Source: Lapillicoccus jejuensis (GTDB lineage: Bacteria; Actinomycetota; Actinomycetes; Actinomycetales; Dermatophilaceae). Taken from it: DNA of 64,000 bases. The stretch covers positions 1,426,001 to 1,490,000 of the forward strand of contig NZ_VFMN01000001.1 of NCBI RefSeq assembly GCF_006715055.1. Reading direction: 5' to 3'. A program made the position numbers and the translations under genes. Within the stretch, counting starts at the first letter, position 1, and each line of letters opens with the position of its first letter. Under the pieces are notes generated by a model, which saw only the letters and a program-made list of their open reading frames with translations, was not told the origin of the DNA and searched no databases. Shown piece by piece: positions 50,573 through 62,960 of this stretch.

Positions 50573-51274
50573 GTGAACAGAGTCACGGCAGGTCCGCGTG
50601 ACGGCCTCGCCTCCCCGCTCGTCCCGTCGGCGAGCGTCGGCGGGTACGCGGACGGCGGCGCCCTCGGCGGCGCCGCGGCGACCCCGCTGCAGGACCCGCC
50701 GACGGTCGCGCCCCGGCCCGCGCTCGAGCCACGGTCGTGGTCGACGGCGAGCGACGACTCGCTGCGGCGCGCTGCGGCGTTCGGTGACCTCGAGGCCTTC
50801 CACGAGATCGTCGGCCGGCACGGTCCTGCCATGTACCGCTACGCGCAGCGCACCGTGAGCGACCGCGGCGACGCCGAGGAGGCCGTCCAGGACGCCTTCG
50901 TCGCGGCGTGGCAGACGCTGCCGGACTTCCGGGGCGACTCGTCGCTGCGGACGTGGCTGTTCACCATCACCCGGCGCAAGGCGATCGACCTGCTGCGCAA
51001 ACGTCGCCCGGTCCCCGTCGGGGACGACATGATGACCGAGCTCGTCCGGTCCGACGAGCAGGACGACGCGGGGTCCGGTTTCCTGGACGCGCTCGAGGTG
51101 GCGCTGGCCAAGCTGCCCGAGACCCAACGGTCGGTCTGGTTGCTGCGGGAGGTGGAACAGCTGAGCTACGCCGAGATCGCGTCCGTGCTGCGCAGCACCG
51201 AGACCGTCGTGCGCGGACAGCTGTCCCGGGCCCGCGCGAACCTCCAGGCCCAGCTGCGGGCGTGGAAGCCGTGA
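50573..51274 (+). CDS. ECF-type sigma-70 family factor
   Basis: A 233-residue alternative sigma factor. Region 2 (about 60-140) has the core-binding and -10 motifs LEAFHEIVGRHG, DAEEAVQDAFVAAWQ and FRGDSSLRTWLFTITRRKA. Region 4 (about 175-225) has LPETQRSVWLLREVEQLSYAEIA as a helix-turn-helix for the -35. A 55-residue Pro/Ala-rich N-terminal extension is unusual. GTG 50573 is the only sensible start near the divergent promoter. The stop overlaps the GTG of an Asp23-like gene where an anti-sigma gene often sits. Confidence 0.92.
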   Translation: MNRVTAGPRDGLASPLVPSASVGGYADGGALGGAAATPLQDPPTVAPRPALEPRSWSTASDDSLRRAAAFGDLEAFHEIVGRHGPAMYRYAQRTVSDRGDAEEAVQDAFVAAWQTLPDFRGDSSLRTWLFTITRRKAIDLLRKRRPVPVGDDMMTELVRSDEQDDAGSGFLDALEVALAKLPETQRSVWLLREVEQLSYAEIASVLRSTETVVRGQLSRARANLQAQLRAWKP

Positions 51275-51762
51275 ACCCCGTGTCCGAGGAGCCGTCCGTG
51301 CCCTATGCGTCCTCCGGGGCGGCGCCGGCCGAGCCCGACTTCCTCTCCGGTGCCGCCCAGCGGCTGCGGGAGAGCCCGGTCGACGGGTGGACCGACATCT
51401 CCGCCGCGATCCAGCGCCGCCTGAAGACGGTCCGCCGTCGCAGTCGACCCATCCGGGCGGTCACCGAGTCCGGTCGCACGATGTTCGTCGCCGACCGGGT
51501 CATCCTGTCGCGCCTGCGCGAGGCGGTCGCCGAGATCGAGGACTGCGAGCTGGACTCCGTGTCGCTCGTCGGTGAGGACGACACGTGCACCGGTGCGGCC
51601 ATCGACGTCGTCAGCCGCTACGGCCACGACTACCAGGAGCTCGCCGACCGGGTCCGTTCGGTGGCGTACGACGTCTTCCGCGAGCTGCTCGGCCCCACCG
51701 AGCCGGCCTTCGGCATCGAGGGGGTCGACGTCACCGTCAAGGACCTGACCGACGAGGGGTGA
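51271..51762 (+). CDS. Asp23-like partner of the sigma factor
   Basis: A 163-residue soluble protein, coupled to the sigma gene by GTGA. The C-terminal 110 residues (VTESGRTMFVADRVILSRLREAV, then ATGAA-like core and SVAYDVFRELLGP, IEGVDVTVKDL) share the Asp23 layout with the cluster across the divergent promoter. It lacks the zinc motif and transmembrane helix of common anti-sigma factors. A role linking Asp23 state to sigma activity is a hypothesis from position and family only. Confidence 0.75.
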   Translation: MNPVSEEPSVPYASSGAAPAEPDFLSGAAQRLRESPVDGWTDISAAIQRRLKTVRRRSRPIRAVTESGRTMFVADRVILSRLREAVAEIEDCELDSVSLVGEDDTCTGAAIDVVSRYGHDYQELADRVRSVAYDVFRELLGPTEPAFGIEGVDVTVKDLTDEG

Positions 51763-51772
51763 CGGTCGTCTC

Positions 51773-51790
51773 CCTCACGTTCGCGTGAGG
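51773..51790 (+). terminator. TTCG tetraloop hairpin
   Basis: CCTCACG-TTCG-CGTGAGG lies 10 bp after the Asp23-like stop; the stable tetraloop and 7-bp stem suit a terminator or RNA-stabilising end. Confidence 0.55.
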
Positions 51791-51873
51791 ATCGGGACCG
51801 ACGACACGTCGTACGGGGTGACACCGGCTCCGCCTCCGGGCGGCGCCTCCCGTTTCGTCGAGAGGACCTCACC

Positions 51874-51990
51874 ATGGCCCGCGCCAAGCGCACCGCGTTC
51901 ACCGCCCTCGGATGGGTGGCCTGGCAGCTGCTCGCCCGGGTCGGCGTGCCCGCCGCGAAGCGGAAGGTGCGCGAGCGGCGTCACCGCTGA
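51874..51990 (+). CDS. 38-residue basic amphipathic small protein
   Basis: Short gene ATG 51874 to TGA 51988-51990, with GAGAGGA upstream and a strong terminator just after it. The product has a basic start (MARAKRTAF), a hydrophobic middle (TALGWVAWQLLARVGVPA) and a very basic end (KRKVRERRHR), so it probably binds membranes. It follows the sigma/Asp23-like pair. No family was recognised. Confidence 0.6.
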   Translation: MARAKRTAFTALGWVAWQLLARVGVPAAKRKVRERRHR

Positions 51991-52005
51991 GGCGTCCGTG
52001 ACACG

Positions 52006-52050
52006 ACGACGCCCCGGGGCCGTTGCACCGCAACGGTCCCGGGGCGTCGT
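52006..52050. terminator. Strong 21-bp hairpin terminator
   Basis: Arms ACGACGCCCCGGG... (52006-52026) and 52030-52050 pair at 20 of 21 positions around a 3-nt loop, between convergent genes. Confidence 0.85.
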
Positions 52051-52073
52051 GTCGCCCGGGTGGGGCGCTCCGC

Positions 52074-52979
52074 TCAGAGGCGACCGAGGACCGCGAGGGT
52101 GCGGGCGGCCATGGCGGCCTCGCCCTGCGCGTTCGGGTGGATCGGGAAGGCGTTGACCGGACCGATGGCCGGCTCGATCCAGCGGGTGCCCTCGGGCTGG
52201 CAGGCGTCGTGGCCCATCGAGGCGTTCGTCATGTCGACGTAGACCGCGCCGGTCGCGAGGGCCGCGCGGCGCACGGCGTTGTTGAGGACGGCCTGCTGCT
52301 TGCCCAGCCACGGGACGTCGCCGAGCGCGATCGGCACGGAGGACAGGCACGCGGGGGAGCCGACCGCCGGGAGGATCGTCGGGTAGCCGACGATGACCAC
52401 CGTCGCGTTCGGCGCCTTCGCCCTGACCGCGGTGAGCGTCTTGACGAGGTTGGGGTAGGTCGTCGTGCGGATCGCGTTGACGAAGGTGTTGCCGAACTTC
52501 TGCTCGCACGGGTTGCCGGTCGGGTCGCTCGCCGCGACGCTGGCGCAGCCGAAGAACGAGGTGGCGAAGACGTCGCCGTCGTTGCCGCCGATCGTCATCG
52601 TCACCAGGCGGGTCTGCTTGGTGACCGCGTCGAGCTGCGGGGCGACCCCGGCCAGCTGCGAGGTGAAGAAGTCGGAGGTCTTCGCGCCGCTGCAGGTGAC
52701 GTCGGTGAACGACGACGCCCGGGTCGCGGTCGCGATGTCGTGGGCGAAGTTGAGCAGCGACCGGCTGCACGCGGCCGGCGCCCCCGGGACCTGCGGCATG
52801 ACGCCGGCGGCGGACGAGTAGCTGTCGCCCAGGGCGACGTACGGCTGGGTGCGCACCGAGGTCGCGCTCGCGGGCGACGGGGCGGAGGACGTGGGCCTCG
52901 CGTCGGCGGTGCCGGCGAGACCGATCGCCGACGTGGCGGCGATGAGGGTGGACAGGGCGATCCCAGCGGTACGACGCAT
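52074..52979 (-). CDS. Secreted SGNH/GDSL esterase or lipase
   Basis: A 301-residue exported hydrolase like Streptomyces secreted lipases. The signal peptide (MRRTAGIALSTLIAATSAIG ... ADA) is followed by a Ser/Pro/Thr spacer and the SGNH domain: Ser in VALGDSYSSAAG, Gly in the second block, Asn in TIGGNDGD, and Asp/His near the end with His in PIHPNAQG. Cysteine pairs (ACSRS, TCSG, GCASV, PCEQ) suggest disulfides outside the cell. ATG 52979 with GGAG 7 bp upstream is preferred to a TTG two codons earlier. Confidence 0.92.
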   Translation of the reverse strand: MRRTAGIALSTLIAATSAIGLAGTADARPTSSAPSPASATSVRTQPYVALGDSYSSAAGVMPQVPGAPAACSRSLLNFAHDIATATRASSFTDVTCSGAKTSDFFTSQLAGVAPQLDAVTKQTRLVTMTIGGNDGDVFATSFFGCASVAASDPTGNPCEQKFGNTFVNAIRTTTYPNLVKTLTAVRAKAPNATVVIVGYPTILPAVGSPACLSSVPIALGDVPWLGKQQAVLNNAVRRAALATGAVYVDMTNASMGHDACQPEGTRWIEPAIGPVNAFPIHPNAQGEAAMAARTLAVLGRL

Positions 52980-53173
52980 CGTCAACTCCGTTGTCGAGTA
53001 ATGGTTCCAGGGGGGAACCTATGCCGGGCGCAGTCCCTCCACAACGGTCTCGGCGAAACTCCCAGCCGATCTGTCTCAGGCGGGCTCGACGGGCAGGCGC
53101 AGGAGCGTGCGCAACCGGGACGGATCGGTCCGGCGCGGGTCGCGAGGCAGATCTCGTGGTGGTGGCCGGTGGG

Positions 53174-53246
53174 TGGAGCCAAGGGGACTCGAACCCCTAA
53201 CCCCCTGCTTGCAAAGCAGGTGCGCTACCAATTGCGCCATGGCCCC
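53174..53246 (-). tRNA. tRNA-Ala (anticodon TGC)
   Basis: A 73-nt minus-strand tRNA: acceptor GGGGCCA/TGGCTCC with the G3-U70 pair that identifies alanine tRNA, anticodon loop TTTGCAA and T arm GGGGTTCGAGTCCCC. CCA is not encoded. Confidence 0.97.
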
Positions 53247-53263
53247 TGGTGGGTGGTGCCTCC

Positions 53264-53395
53264 TCAGCCGCCCGAGCGCACGTCGTCGGTGGCCTCGGCC
53301 CAGAGGTCCTGCTCGGCCTTCTGGTCGCGCAGCTTCTTCTGGACGGCCAGGGCGCCGGCGGCGGTCGCGGCGAGCAGGACCAGTCTCTTCAGCAC
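53264..53395 (-). CDS. DLW-39 family small protein
   Basis: A 43-residue actinobacterial protein named for its conserved DLW: here KAEQDLWAEATDDV follows an N-terminal hydrophobic stretch (RLVLLAATAAGALAV). GTG 53395 has AGGAGG 5 bp upstream. It lies between tRNA-Ile and tRNA-Ala downstream of gyrA, its usual place. Function is unknown. Confidence 0.9.
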   Translation of the reverse strand: MLKRLVLLAATAAGALAVQKKLRDQKAEQDLWAEATDDVRSGG

Positions 53396-53441
53396 GGCGG
53401 CCTCCTGAGCTACGACGCACGGTCCGCCGGGGGGCGAGGGG

Positions 53442-53515
53442 TGGGCCTAGGAGGACTTGAACCTCCGACCTCTTCCTTATCAGGGAAGCGCTCTAACCGT
53501 CTGAGCTATAGGCCC
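53442..53515 (-). tRNA. tRNA-Ile (anticodon GAT)
   Basis: A 74-nt minus-strand tRNA: acceptor GGGCCTA/TAGGCCC with discriminator A, anticodon loop CTGATAA and T arm GGAGGTTCAAGTCCTCC. CCA is not encoded. Confidence 0.97.
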
Positions 53516-53604
53516 GTCGCCGATGGCGGTGGGCCTCGTGGACCCGACGCCCGAGACTACCGGACCGGGGGCGGGCCGACCAAAACGGTTGCCCCGCACC
53601 CCCA

Positions 53605-53672
53605 CCGGACACAGCGAACCCCACGTCCGGCCGCCGCGAGGCGGACCAGGACGTGGGGTTCCGTGTGCCCGG
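53605..53672. terminator. Long hairpin terminator (palindromic element copy B)
   Basis: Arms at 53605-53628 and 53649-53672 with a 20-nt loop, the same size, spacing and core (AACCCCACGTCC/GGACGTGGGGTT) as the element at 9205-9272. It ends the gyrB-gyrA-DUF3566 unit 8 bp after its stop. Confidence 0.8.
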
Positions 53673-53679
53673 ACGAGGG

Positions 53680-54255
53680 TCAGTCGTCGGTGAGCGTCAG
53701 CTGCAGGCCGCCGACGAGGGCGGCGCAGATGTTGTAGAGGAACGCGGCCAGCGTGGCGATCGCGGTCTGGAGGATGACGTTGATGACGCCGAAGACGACG
53801 GCGAGCGAGATGACCCGGCCGAAGCCGATGTAGTCCATCAGCTCGAAGCCGCTCGTGCTCGAGGTCAGCAGGTCCTTGATGATGCGGTCGACGTCGGAGA
53901 AGACGCCCATCCCGCTGAGCACCAGCCAGATGACCATGGTGACGACGACGCCGGCGATCGCGCCCGCGACGGCGAGCAGGAAGGACATCTTCATGACCGA
54001 CCACGGGTCGACGCGCGCGACGGCGAGCTTGACGCGGCGGGCGGTCGCGGGCGCCGTACGGCGTGGCGGCTGCGCCGGGCGGGTGGGCCGCGCCGCTCCG
54101 GCCGGGCGGCTCTGCGGCCGCTGGCCCTGGGGGCCGCCGGAGGCCCCGGTCGGCCGCTGGACGACGGGGGTGGACTGCGTCCGCGGGGACGTCGCCGTCC
54201 CCGACCCGCGCTGCCCGCCCGAGGGCGGGGTGCCGCCCTGGCCAGTCGTGCTCAC
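53680..54255 (-). CDS. DUF3566 membrane protein
   Basis: A 191-residue protein always found after gyrA in actinobacteria. The first 75 residues are Pro/Gly/Arg-rich and disordered. The domain has [19 protein letters not shown], a helix ([19 protein letters not shown]) and a second one ([19 protein letters not shown]). GTG 54255 overlaps the gyrA stop. Mycobacterial equivalents bind division or wall proteins; the precise role is open. Confidence 0.92.
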   Translation of the reverse strand: MSTTGQGGTPPSGGQRGSGTATSPRTQSTPVVQRPTGASGGPQGQRPQSRPAGAARPTRPAQPPRRTAPATARRVKLAVARVDPWSVMKMSFLLAVAGAIAGVVVTMVIWLVLSGMGVFSDVDRIIKDLLTSSTSGFELMDYIGFGRVISLAVVFGVINVILQTAIATLAAFLYNICAALVGGLQLTLTDD

Positions 54256-56954
54256 TGCGTGCCTCCGTCGCCCTCGTCCTGCTGGTCCGGCTCGTCGCCG
54301 TGCTGGTCAGACCCCGACGGTACGCCATCGACCTGCGTGGACGCCCCGTCCGCGGCCGCCGTGGACACTTCGGCAGTCCCGTCGGCGCCCTCCTCGTCGA
54401 GGCCCACCTCGGCCTCGACGGCGCGCTCGACGTTGCGGGCGACGGCGACGATCGCGTCGCCCTTGTCCGGCGTCGCGAACTTGACGCCCATCGTGTTGCG
54501 GGCGGTCCTGCGCACCTCGTCGACCCGGGAGCGGACGATCTTGCCGCGCTCCATGACGACCATGACCTCGTCGTCCTCGGCGACGGTGAGCGCGCCGACG
54601 ATGTCGCCGCCGCGGTCGGAGACCTGCGCGACCCGCACCCCGAGGCCCGCCCGGCCCTTGACCGGGTAGTCGCTCGCCTGGGTGCGCTTGGCCAGGCCGT
54701 TCTCGAAGACGACGAACAGGTCCGGGTCCTCGCCGGAGTGCACGACCGACATCGACAGCAGCTGGTCGTCCTCGCGGAACTTCATCCCGGTGACGCCGGA
54801 CGTGGCCCGGCCCATCGGGCGCAGCGCCTCGTCGGTCGCGTGGAAGCGCGAGGACTGGCCCTTGCGCGAGACGAGGATGAGGTCGTCCTCGCTCGAGGCG
54901 AGCGCCGCCCCGACGAGCTCGTCGCCGTCGCGCAGGTTGACCGCGATGAGACCCCCGCTGCGCGGGCTGTCGTACTCGGTCAGCCGCGTCTTCTTCACCA
55001 GGCCCGTCTTCGTCGCGAGGACGAGGTACGGCGCCTGGTCGTAGTCGCGGATGTCCAGCACCTGCGCGATCTGCTCGCCCGGCTGGAAGGCCAGCAGGTT
55101 CGCCACGTGCGAGCCCTTGGCGTCGCGCGCCGCCTCCGGCAGCTCGTAGGACTTGGCCCGGTAGACGCGGCCGAGGTTGGTGAAGAACAGCAGCCAGGCG
55201 TGGGTGGAGGTCGTGAAGAAGTGCTCGACGACGTCCTCGCCGCGCAGCTGCGCCCCCCGGACGCCCTTGCCGCCGCGCCGCTGCGAGCGGTAGGCGTCGA
55301 CCCGGGTGCGCTTGGCGTACCCGCCCCGGGTGATCGTCACGACGACGTCCTCCTCGGGGATGAGGTCCTCCATCGACATGTCGCCCTCGGACAGCTCGAT
55401 CCGGGTGCGCCGGTCGTCGCCGTACTTGTCCGAGATCTCCGCCAGCTCGGTGGAGACGATGTCGCGCTGCCGCTCGGGCTTGGCGAGGATGTCGTTGTAG
55501 TCGTCGATGTCGGCCTGGAGCTTGTCGTGCTCCTCGACGATCTTCTGCCGCTCGAGGGCCGCGAGGCGCCGCAGCTGCATGTCGAGGATCGCGCGGGCCT
55601 GGATCTCGTCGATCTCGAGCAGCGCCATGAGGCCCTCGCGGGCGACCTCGACGGTGTCGCTGCGGCGGATGAGCGCGATGACCTCGTCGAGCGCGTCGAG
55701 CGCCTTGAGGTAGCCGCGCAGGATGTGGATCTGCTCCTCGGCCTTGCGCAGCCGGTAGCGGGTGCGCCGCTCGATGACCTCGATCTGGTGGTCGACCCAC
55801 AGCCGGATGAACGCGTCGAGCGGCAGGGTGCGCGGCACCTCGTCGACGAGCGCGAGCATGTTGGCGCCGAAGTTCGTCTGGAGCGCGGTGTGCTTGTAGA
55901 GGTTGTTGAGGACGACCTTGGCGATGGCGTCGCGCTTGAGCACGATGACCAGGCGCTGGCCGGTGCGGCCCGAGGTCTCGTCGCGGATGTCCGCGATGCC
56001 GGCGAGCTTGCCGTCCTTGACCAGCTCGGCGATCCGCTGCGCGAGCGCGTCCGGGTTGACCTGGTAGGGCAGCTCGGTGACGACGAGGCACTGCCGGCCC
56101 TGGATCTCCTCGACCTCGACGACCGCGCGCATGATGATCGAGCCGCGGCCCGTGCGGTACGCGTCCTCGATCCCCTTGTGGCCCATGATGAGCGCGCCGG
56201 TGGGGAAGTCGGGGCCCTTGATGATCCCCAGCAGCGCCTCGAGCAGCTCCTCGCGGGTGGCCTCCGGGTGGGCGAGCGCCCACTGCGCCCCCGCCGCGAC
56301 CTCGCGCAGGTTGTGCGGCGGGATCTGGGTGGCCATGCCGACGGCGATGCCCGAGCTGCCGTTGACGAGCAGGTTGGGGAAGCGCGACGGCAGGACCGTC
56401 GGCTCCTGGGTCTTGCCGTCGTAGTTGTCGCGGAAGTCGACGGTCTCCTCGTGGATGTCGCGGACCATCTCCATGGCGATCTGCGCCATCCGGCACTCGG
56501 TGTACCGCGGCGCCGCGGCCCCGTCGTTGCCGCGCGAGCCGAAGTTGCCCTGCCCGTCGACGAGCGGGTAGCGCATCGTCCAGTCCTGGACGAGGCGCAC
56601 GAGGGTGTCGTAGATCGCCGTGTCGCCGTGCGGGTGGTACTGGCCCATGACGTCGCCGACGACGCGCGAGCACTTGTTGTAGCCGCGGTCGGGACGGTAG
56701 CCGCCGTCGTACATCGCGTAGATGACGCGTCGGTGCACCGGCTTGAGGCCGTCGCGCACGTCCGGCAGCGCGCGGCTGACGATGACCGCCATCGCGTAGT
56801 CGATGTACGACCGCTGCATCTCGGTGTTGAGGTCGATCGGCTCGACCCGGTCACCCGTCGTCAGGTGCACCGACTCGACGACGCCGTCGGTGGTGGGGAC
56901 GACGACCTCGGGGGTCTCGTCGTCGGGTCCGGTGGGCGGCTGCTCGTCGGTCAC
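54252..56954 (-). CDS. gyrA: DNA gyrase subunit A
   Basis: A 900-residue gyrase A that cuts and rejoins DNA for negative supercoiling with GyrB. The catalytic Tyr is in APRYTECR. The quinolone region reads [10 protein letters not shown], with Thr at the E. coli Ser83 position and Asp kept at position 87. The C-terminal DNA-wrapping domain has the GyrA box QRRGGKG. The acidic, Ser/Ala-rich tail after the last blade is longer than usual. GTG 56954 is the start, 46 bp after the gyrB stop. Confidence 0.97.
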   Translation of the reverse strand: MTDEQPPTGPDDETPEVVVPTTDGVVESVHLTTGDRVEPIDLNTEMQRSYIDYAMAVIVSRALPDVRDGLKPVHRRVIYAMYDGGYRPDRGYNKCSRVVGDVMGQYHPHGDTAIYDTLVRLVQDWTMRYPLVDGQGNFGSRGNDGAAAPRYTECRMAQIAMEMVRDIHEETVDFRDNYDGKTQEPTVLPSRFPNLLVNGSSGIAVGMATQIPPHNLREVAAGAQWALAHPEATREELLEALLGIIKGPDFPTGALIMGHKGIEDAYRTGRGSIIMRAVVEVEEIQGRQCLVVTELPYQVNPDALAQRIAELVKDGKLAGIADIRDETSGRTGQRLVIVLKRDAIAKVVLNNLYKHTALQTNFGANMLALVDEVPRTLPLDAFIRLWVDHQIEVIERRTRYRLRKAEEQIHILRGYLKALDALDEVIALIRRSDTVEVAREGLMALLEIDEIQARAILDMQLRRLAALERQKIVEEHDKLQADIDDYNDILAKPERQRDIVSTELAEISDKYGDDRRTRIELSEGDMSMEDLIPEEDVVVTITRGGYAKRTRVDAYRSQRRGGKGVRGAQLRGEDVVEHFFTTSTHAWLLFFTNLGRVYRAKSYELPEAARDAKGSHVANLLAFQPGEQIAQVLDIRDYDQAPYLVLATKTGLVKKTRLTEYDSPRSGGLIAVNLRDGDELVGAALASSEDDLILVSRKGQSSRFHATDEALRPMGRATSGVTGMKFREDDQLLSMSVVHSGEDPDLFVVFENGLAKRTQASDYPVKGRAGLGVRVAQVSDRGGDIVGALTVAEDDEVMVVMERGKIVRSRVDEVRRTARNTMGVKFATPDKGDAIVAVARNVERAVEAEVGLDEEGADGTAEVSTAAADGASTQVDGVPSGSDQHGDEPDQQDEGDGGTQ

Positions 56955-57000
56955 TCAGATGTCCTTGCCTGTCACAGGAGGGGGTACGGGGCGCCGTACG

Positions 57001-60386
<3,386 letters not shown>

Positions 60387-60416
60387 GGTCCCAGCCTAGT
60401 CGGCGGCCGTCCGGGC

Positions 60417-61076
60417 TCAGCGGGTCAACGGGACGAAGACGAGGACCCCGGTCACGGCGCCGACGACCACTCCGACCGCCACGTGGCCGGGCGAGTGCCG
60501 GCCGGCCCGGACCCGCGCCCAGCCGACGAGCCCGACGAGGGCCGCCACCGGCACGGACGCCGGGGCCCCGAGCGTCGCGACGAGGACGACGCCGGACCCG
60601 GCCGCGACCCCGGCGTGGAACGACGCCTTGTACCAGTGGGAGACCAGCGTCATGACTGCCAGCCCGCCGAGCATCGACACCACGAGCGCGACGACGGGAC
60701 GCGGGGCGCCCGCCGCGGTGAGCACCGCGAGCCCGACGAGGACGCACCCGAGCGCGGCGAGCAGCGGGACCCGCCGCTCACCGCGGCGGACGACCTGCCG
60801 GTCGGAGACGACGCCGCGCCGCAGCAGCAGGGCGAGGACGCCGTACGGCGCCCCGACGCACAGGGACACGTCGAGCAGCGTCCACCCGAGCCCGGCGAGC
60901 ACCGAGCCCGAGGAGCGCAGGGCGACGACGAGGGTCGTCGCGAGGACGAGGACGGCCGGGTCGGCGAGCGTGCCGACGAGGTCCGCGACCCGCGAGGGCC
61001 GGGCGGCGTGCAGCCGCGCCACGTCGGGGTGCACGTCGGGGTGCACGTCGGGGTGCGGGTCGGGCGGGTCGGTCAC
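60417..61076 (-). CDS. PAP2-like polytopic membrane protein, degenerate active site
   Basis: A 219-residue protein with about six transmembrane helices. The order of motifs recalls PAP2 lipid phosphatases: HWYKASFHAGVA at the PSGH position and RVRAGRHSPGHVAVG at the SRxxxxxH position. The classical PSGH reads SFHAG, so activity is uncertain. The N-terminus has three HPDV repeats from a 12-bp tandem repeat. The start overlaps the stop of the DUF721 gene (GTGA). Confidence 0.65.
   Translation of the reverse strand: MTDPPDPHPDVHPDVHPDVARLHAARPSRVADLVGTLADPAVLVLATTLVVALRSSGSVLAGLGWTLLDVSLCVGAPYGVLALLLRRGVVSDRQVVRRGERRVPLLAALGCVLVGLAVLTAAGAPRPVVALVVSMLGGLAVMTLVSHWYKASFHAGVAAGSGVVLVATLGAPASVPVAALVGLVGWARVRAGRHSPGHVAVGVVVGAVTGVLVFVPLTR
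61021..61056. repeat. 12-bp tandem repeat coding HPDV
   Basis: Three copies of ACGTCGGGGTGC at the 5' end of the PAP2-like gene encode the N-terminal HPDV repeats. Confidence 0.8.
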
Positions 61077-61678
61077 CCGTAGGTGTCCCGCGGTCCGCGA
61101 CCGGGCGCGCGGCGCGGTCCCCGGCTCCAGCTCGGCGCGCTCGGCCCGTGCACCTGCAGCTCCGTGACCGTGCCCGCGCCCACCTCCTCGGCCAGCCGCC
61201 CGAGCAGGGTCGAGGACAGCAGCCGCAGCTGCGTCGCCCAGGCCGTCGAGTCGGCGCGCAGCACGAGGACGCCGTCGCGGAACTCGACGGGCGTGACGTG
61301 CGCGGCGACCTCGGGACCGACGATCTGCGGCCAGCGGCCGATGACCGCCCCGACGGCGACGTCGACCTGCCAGCCGCGGTCGCCGATGAGCCGGTCGAGC
61401 TGGTCGCCCAGCAGCGCCGGGTCCCGGCCGTCGCGGCCGGGGGAGGAGCGGGTCGCGTCGGGCACCCCGGGTCGGCGGCGGCGCAGCGGCCGCAGCCCCG
61501 GCCGGAGCCCCTTGGCGCGGGCGGCGGCCCGCGCCCGGGCCAGGGCCGCGGCGGCCGCTGCCGCGACGTCCCCCTCGGCGTCACCCTCCTCGCTCGGGGT
61601 CGGCTTCGAGGTCGGCTCCGAGGTCGGCTCCGAGGTCGCGCCGGGGTCGGCAGTCTCCTCGGGGTCGCTCTCGGTCAC
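61073..61678 (-). CDS. DUF721 protein, DciA-like helicase loader
   Basis: A 201-residue protein of the DUF721 family. DciA proteins load the replicative helicase DnaB in bacteria without DnaC. The domain is C-terminal (LGDQLDRLIGDRGWQVDVAVG, WPQIVGPEVAAHVTP, GVLVLRADSTAWATQLRLLS), preceded by a basic Arg/Pro segment and an acidic start. Its place after recF near the origin is conserved in actinobacteria. GTG 61678 is the start. Confidence 0.9.
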   Translation of the reverse strand: MTESDPEETADPGATSEPTSEPTSKPTPSEEGDAEGDVAAAAAAALARARAAARAKGLRPGLRPLRRRRPGVPDATRSSPGRDGRDPALLGDQLDRLIGDRGWQVDVAVGAVIGRWPQIVGPEVAAHVTPVEFRDGVLVLRADSTAWATQLRLLSSTLLGRLAEEVGAGTVTELQVHGPSAPSWSRGPRRAPGRGPRDTYG

Positions 61679-61709
61679 GGGCAGCAGCGTACGGCGGGTC
61701 GGTGACCGC

Positions 61710-62924
61710 TCAGGGACCCTCCGACCGGCTCACCTCACCGAGCACGACCTCGTACGTCGTCCCGCTGGCCTGCAGCGCGGCGGGGACGTCGGCGCCGACG
61801 GCGGCGGTGACGAGCACCTGCTCGCAGTCGGCGACGAGCTCGGCCAGGCGCTGGCGGCGGCCGGTGTCGAGCTCGGCGAACACGTCGTCGAGGACGAGGA
61901 CCGGGTCGTCACCGAGGTCGTGCCGCAGCAGCTGGTAGGCGGCCAGCTTGAGCGCGAGCGCGAAGGACCAGGACTCGCCGTGGCTGGCGTACCCCTTGGC
62001 CGGCAGCTCGCCGAGCGTGAGCACGAGGTCGTCGCGGTGCGGGCCGGCCAGCGTCGTCCCCCGCTCGACCTCGGCCGCGCGGCCCTCGAGCAGCGCCGCG
62101 GCCAGCAGCTCGCGCAGCTCCTCCCGCTCGGGCACCTCGCCGTCGGCGATCCGCGCGGCCGCGGCCTCGCCGAGGCCGGCCCGGTAGGTCAGGCGCGCCG
62201 CCCCCTGCCCGGCGCTCACGGCCTCGTACGCCGTCCCGAGGTGCGGGGCGAGGTCACGCAGCACCCGCAACCGCGCGTAGAGCAGCTGCGAGCCGACCTC
62301 GGACAGGTGCGTGTCCCACACGTCGAGGGTGTGCAGCGCCGAGGCGCGGGCGTCGTCGGGCTGCTCGCCGTCGGCCAGGGACCGCGACGGTCGGCGGGCC
62401 CCGCGGCGCAGGACCGGGGCGGCGGACTTGAGCAGGGCGTTGCGCTGCTTGAGCACCTTGTCGTAGTCCGAGCGCACCCCGGCCCAGCGCGGCTGACGCT
62501 GCACGAGCAGGTCGTCCACGAAGGCCCGGCGGCCGGCCGGGTCGCCCTTGACCAGGGCGAGGTCCTCGGGCGCGAAGAGCACGGTGCGCAGGGTTCCGAG
62601 CGCGTCCCGCGGGCGGGTGAGGGCGGCCTTGTTGAGCCGGGCGCGGTTGGCCCGACCGGGGTTGAGCTCGAGCTCGACGAGGGTCTCGCGGCCGTCGCGG
62701 ACGACGACGGCGCGCACGACGGCCTGGTCGGCGCCGAAGCGGACCAGCGGCTGGTCCGTCGCGACCCGGTGGCTGGACAGGGTCGCGACGTACCCGACGG
62801 CCTCGACGAGGTTGGTCTTGCCCTGGCCGTTGAGCCCGACGAAGGTCGTCACACCGGGGGTGAGGGCGACGTCGGCCAGCGGGTAGCTGCGGAAGTCGGC
62901 GACCTGCAGGTGGCGGACGTGCAC
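61710..62924 (-). CDS. recF: DNA replication and repair protein RecF
   Basis: A 404-residue SMC-like ATPase that helps RecR and RecO load RecA at gaps. Walker A is [16 protein letters not shown] near residues 28-43, a signature-like motif lies near [16 protein letters not shown], and Walker B is [12 protein letters not shown]. The D-loop follows. GTG 62924 is the start, 36 bp after gnd. It belongs to the dnaA-dnaN-gnd-recF origin set. Confidence 0.96.
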   Translation of the reverse strand: MHVRHLQVADFRSYPLADVALTPGVTTFVGLNGQGKTNLVEAVGYVATLSSHRVATDQPLVRFGADQAVVRAVVVRDGRETLVELELNPGRANRARLNKAALTRPRDALGTLRTVLFAPEDLALVKGDPAGRRAFVDDLLVQRQPRWAGVRSDYDKVLKQRNALLKSAAPVLRRGARRPSRSLADGEQPDDARASALHTLDVWDTHLSEVGSQLLYARLRVLRDLAPHLGTAYEAVSAGQGAARLTYRAGLGEAAAARIADGEVPEREELRELLAAALLEGRAAEVERGTTLAGPHRDDLVLTLGELPAKGYASHGESWSFALALKLAAYQLLRHDLGDDPVLVLDDVFAELDTGRRQRLAELVADCEQVLVTAAVGADVPAALQASGTTYEVVLGEVSRSEGP

Positions 62925-62960
62925 GTCAGCCGGTCCGACCGGCGCGCGGAGTCCCTGCGG

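Noticed and set aside
53174-53515. Integration of a mobile element at tRNA-Ile or tRNA-Ala
   Set aside because: No integrase and no repeated tRNA ends were found; the tRNA order with gyrA is the conserved one.
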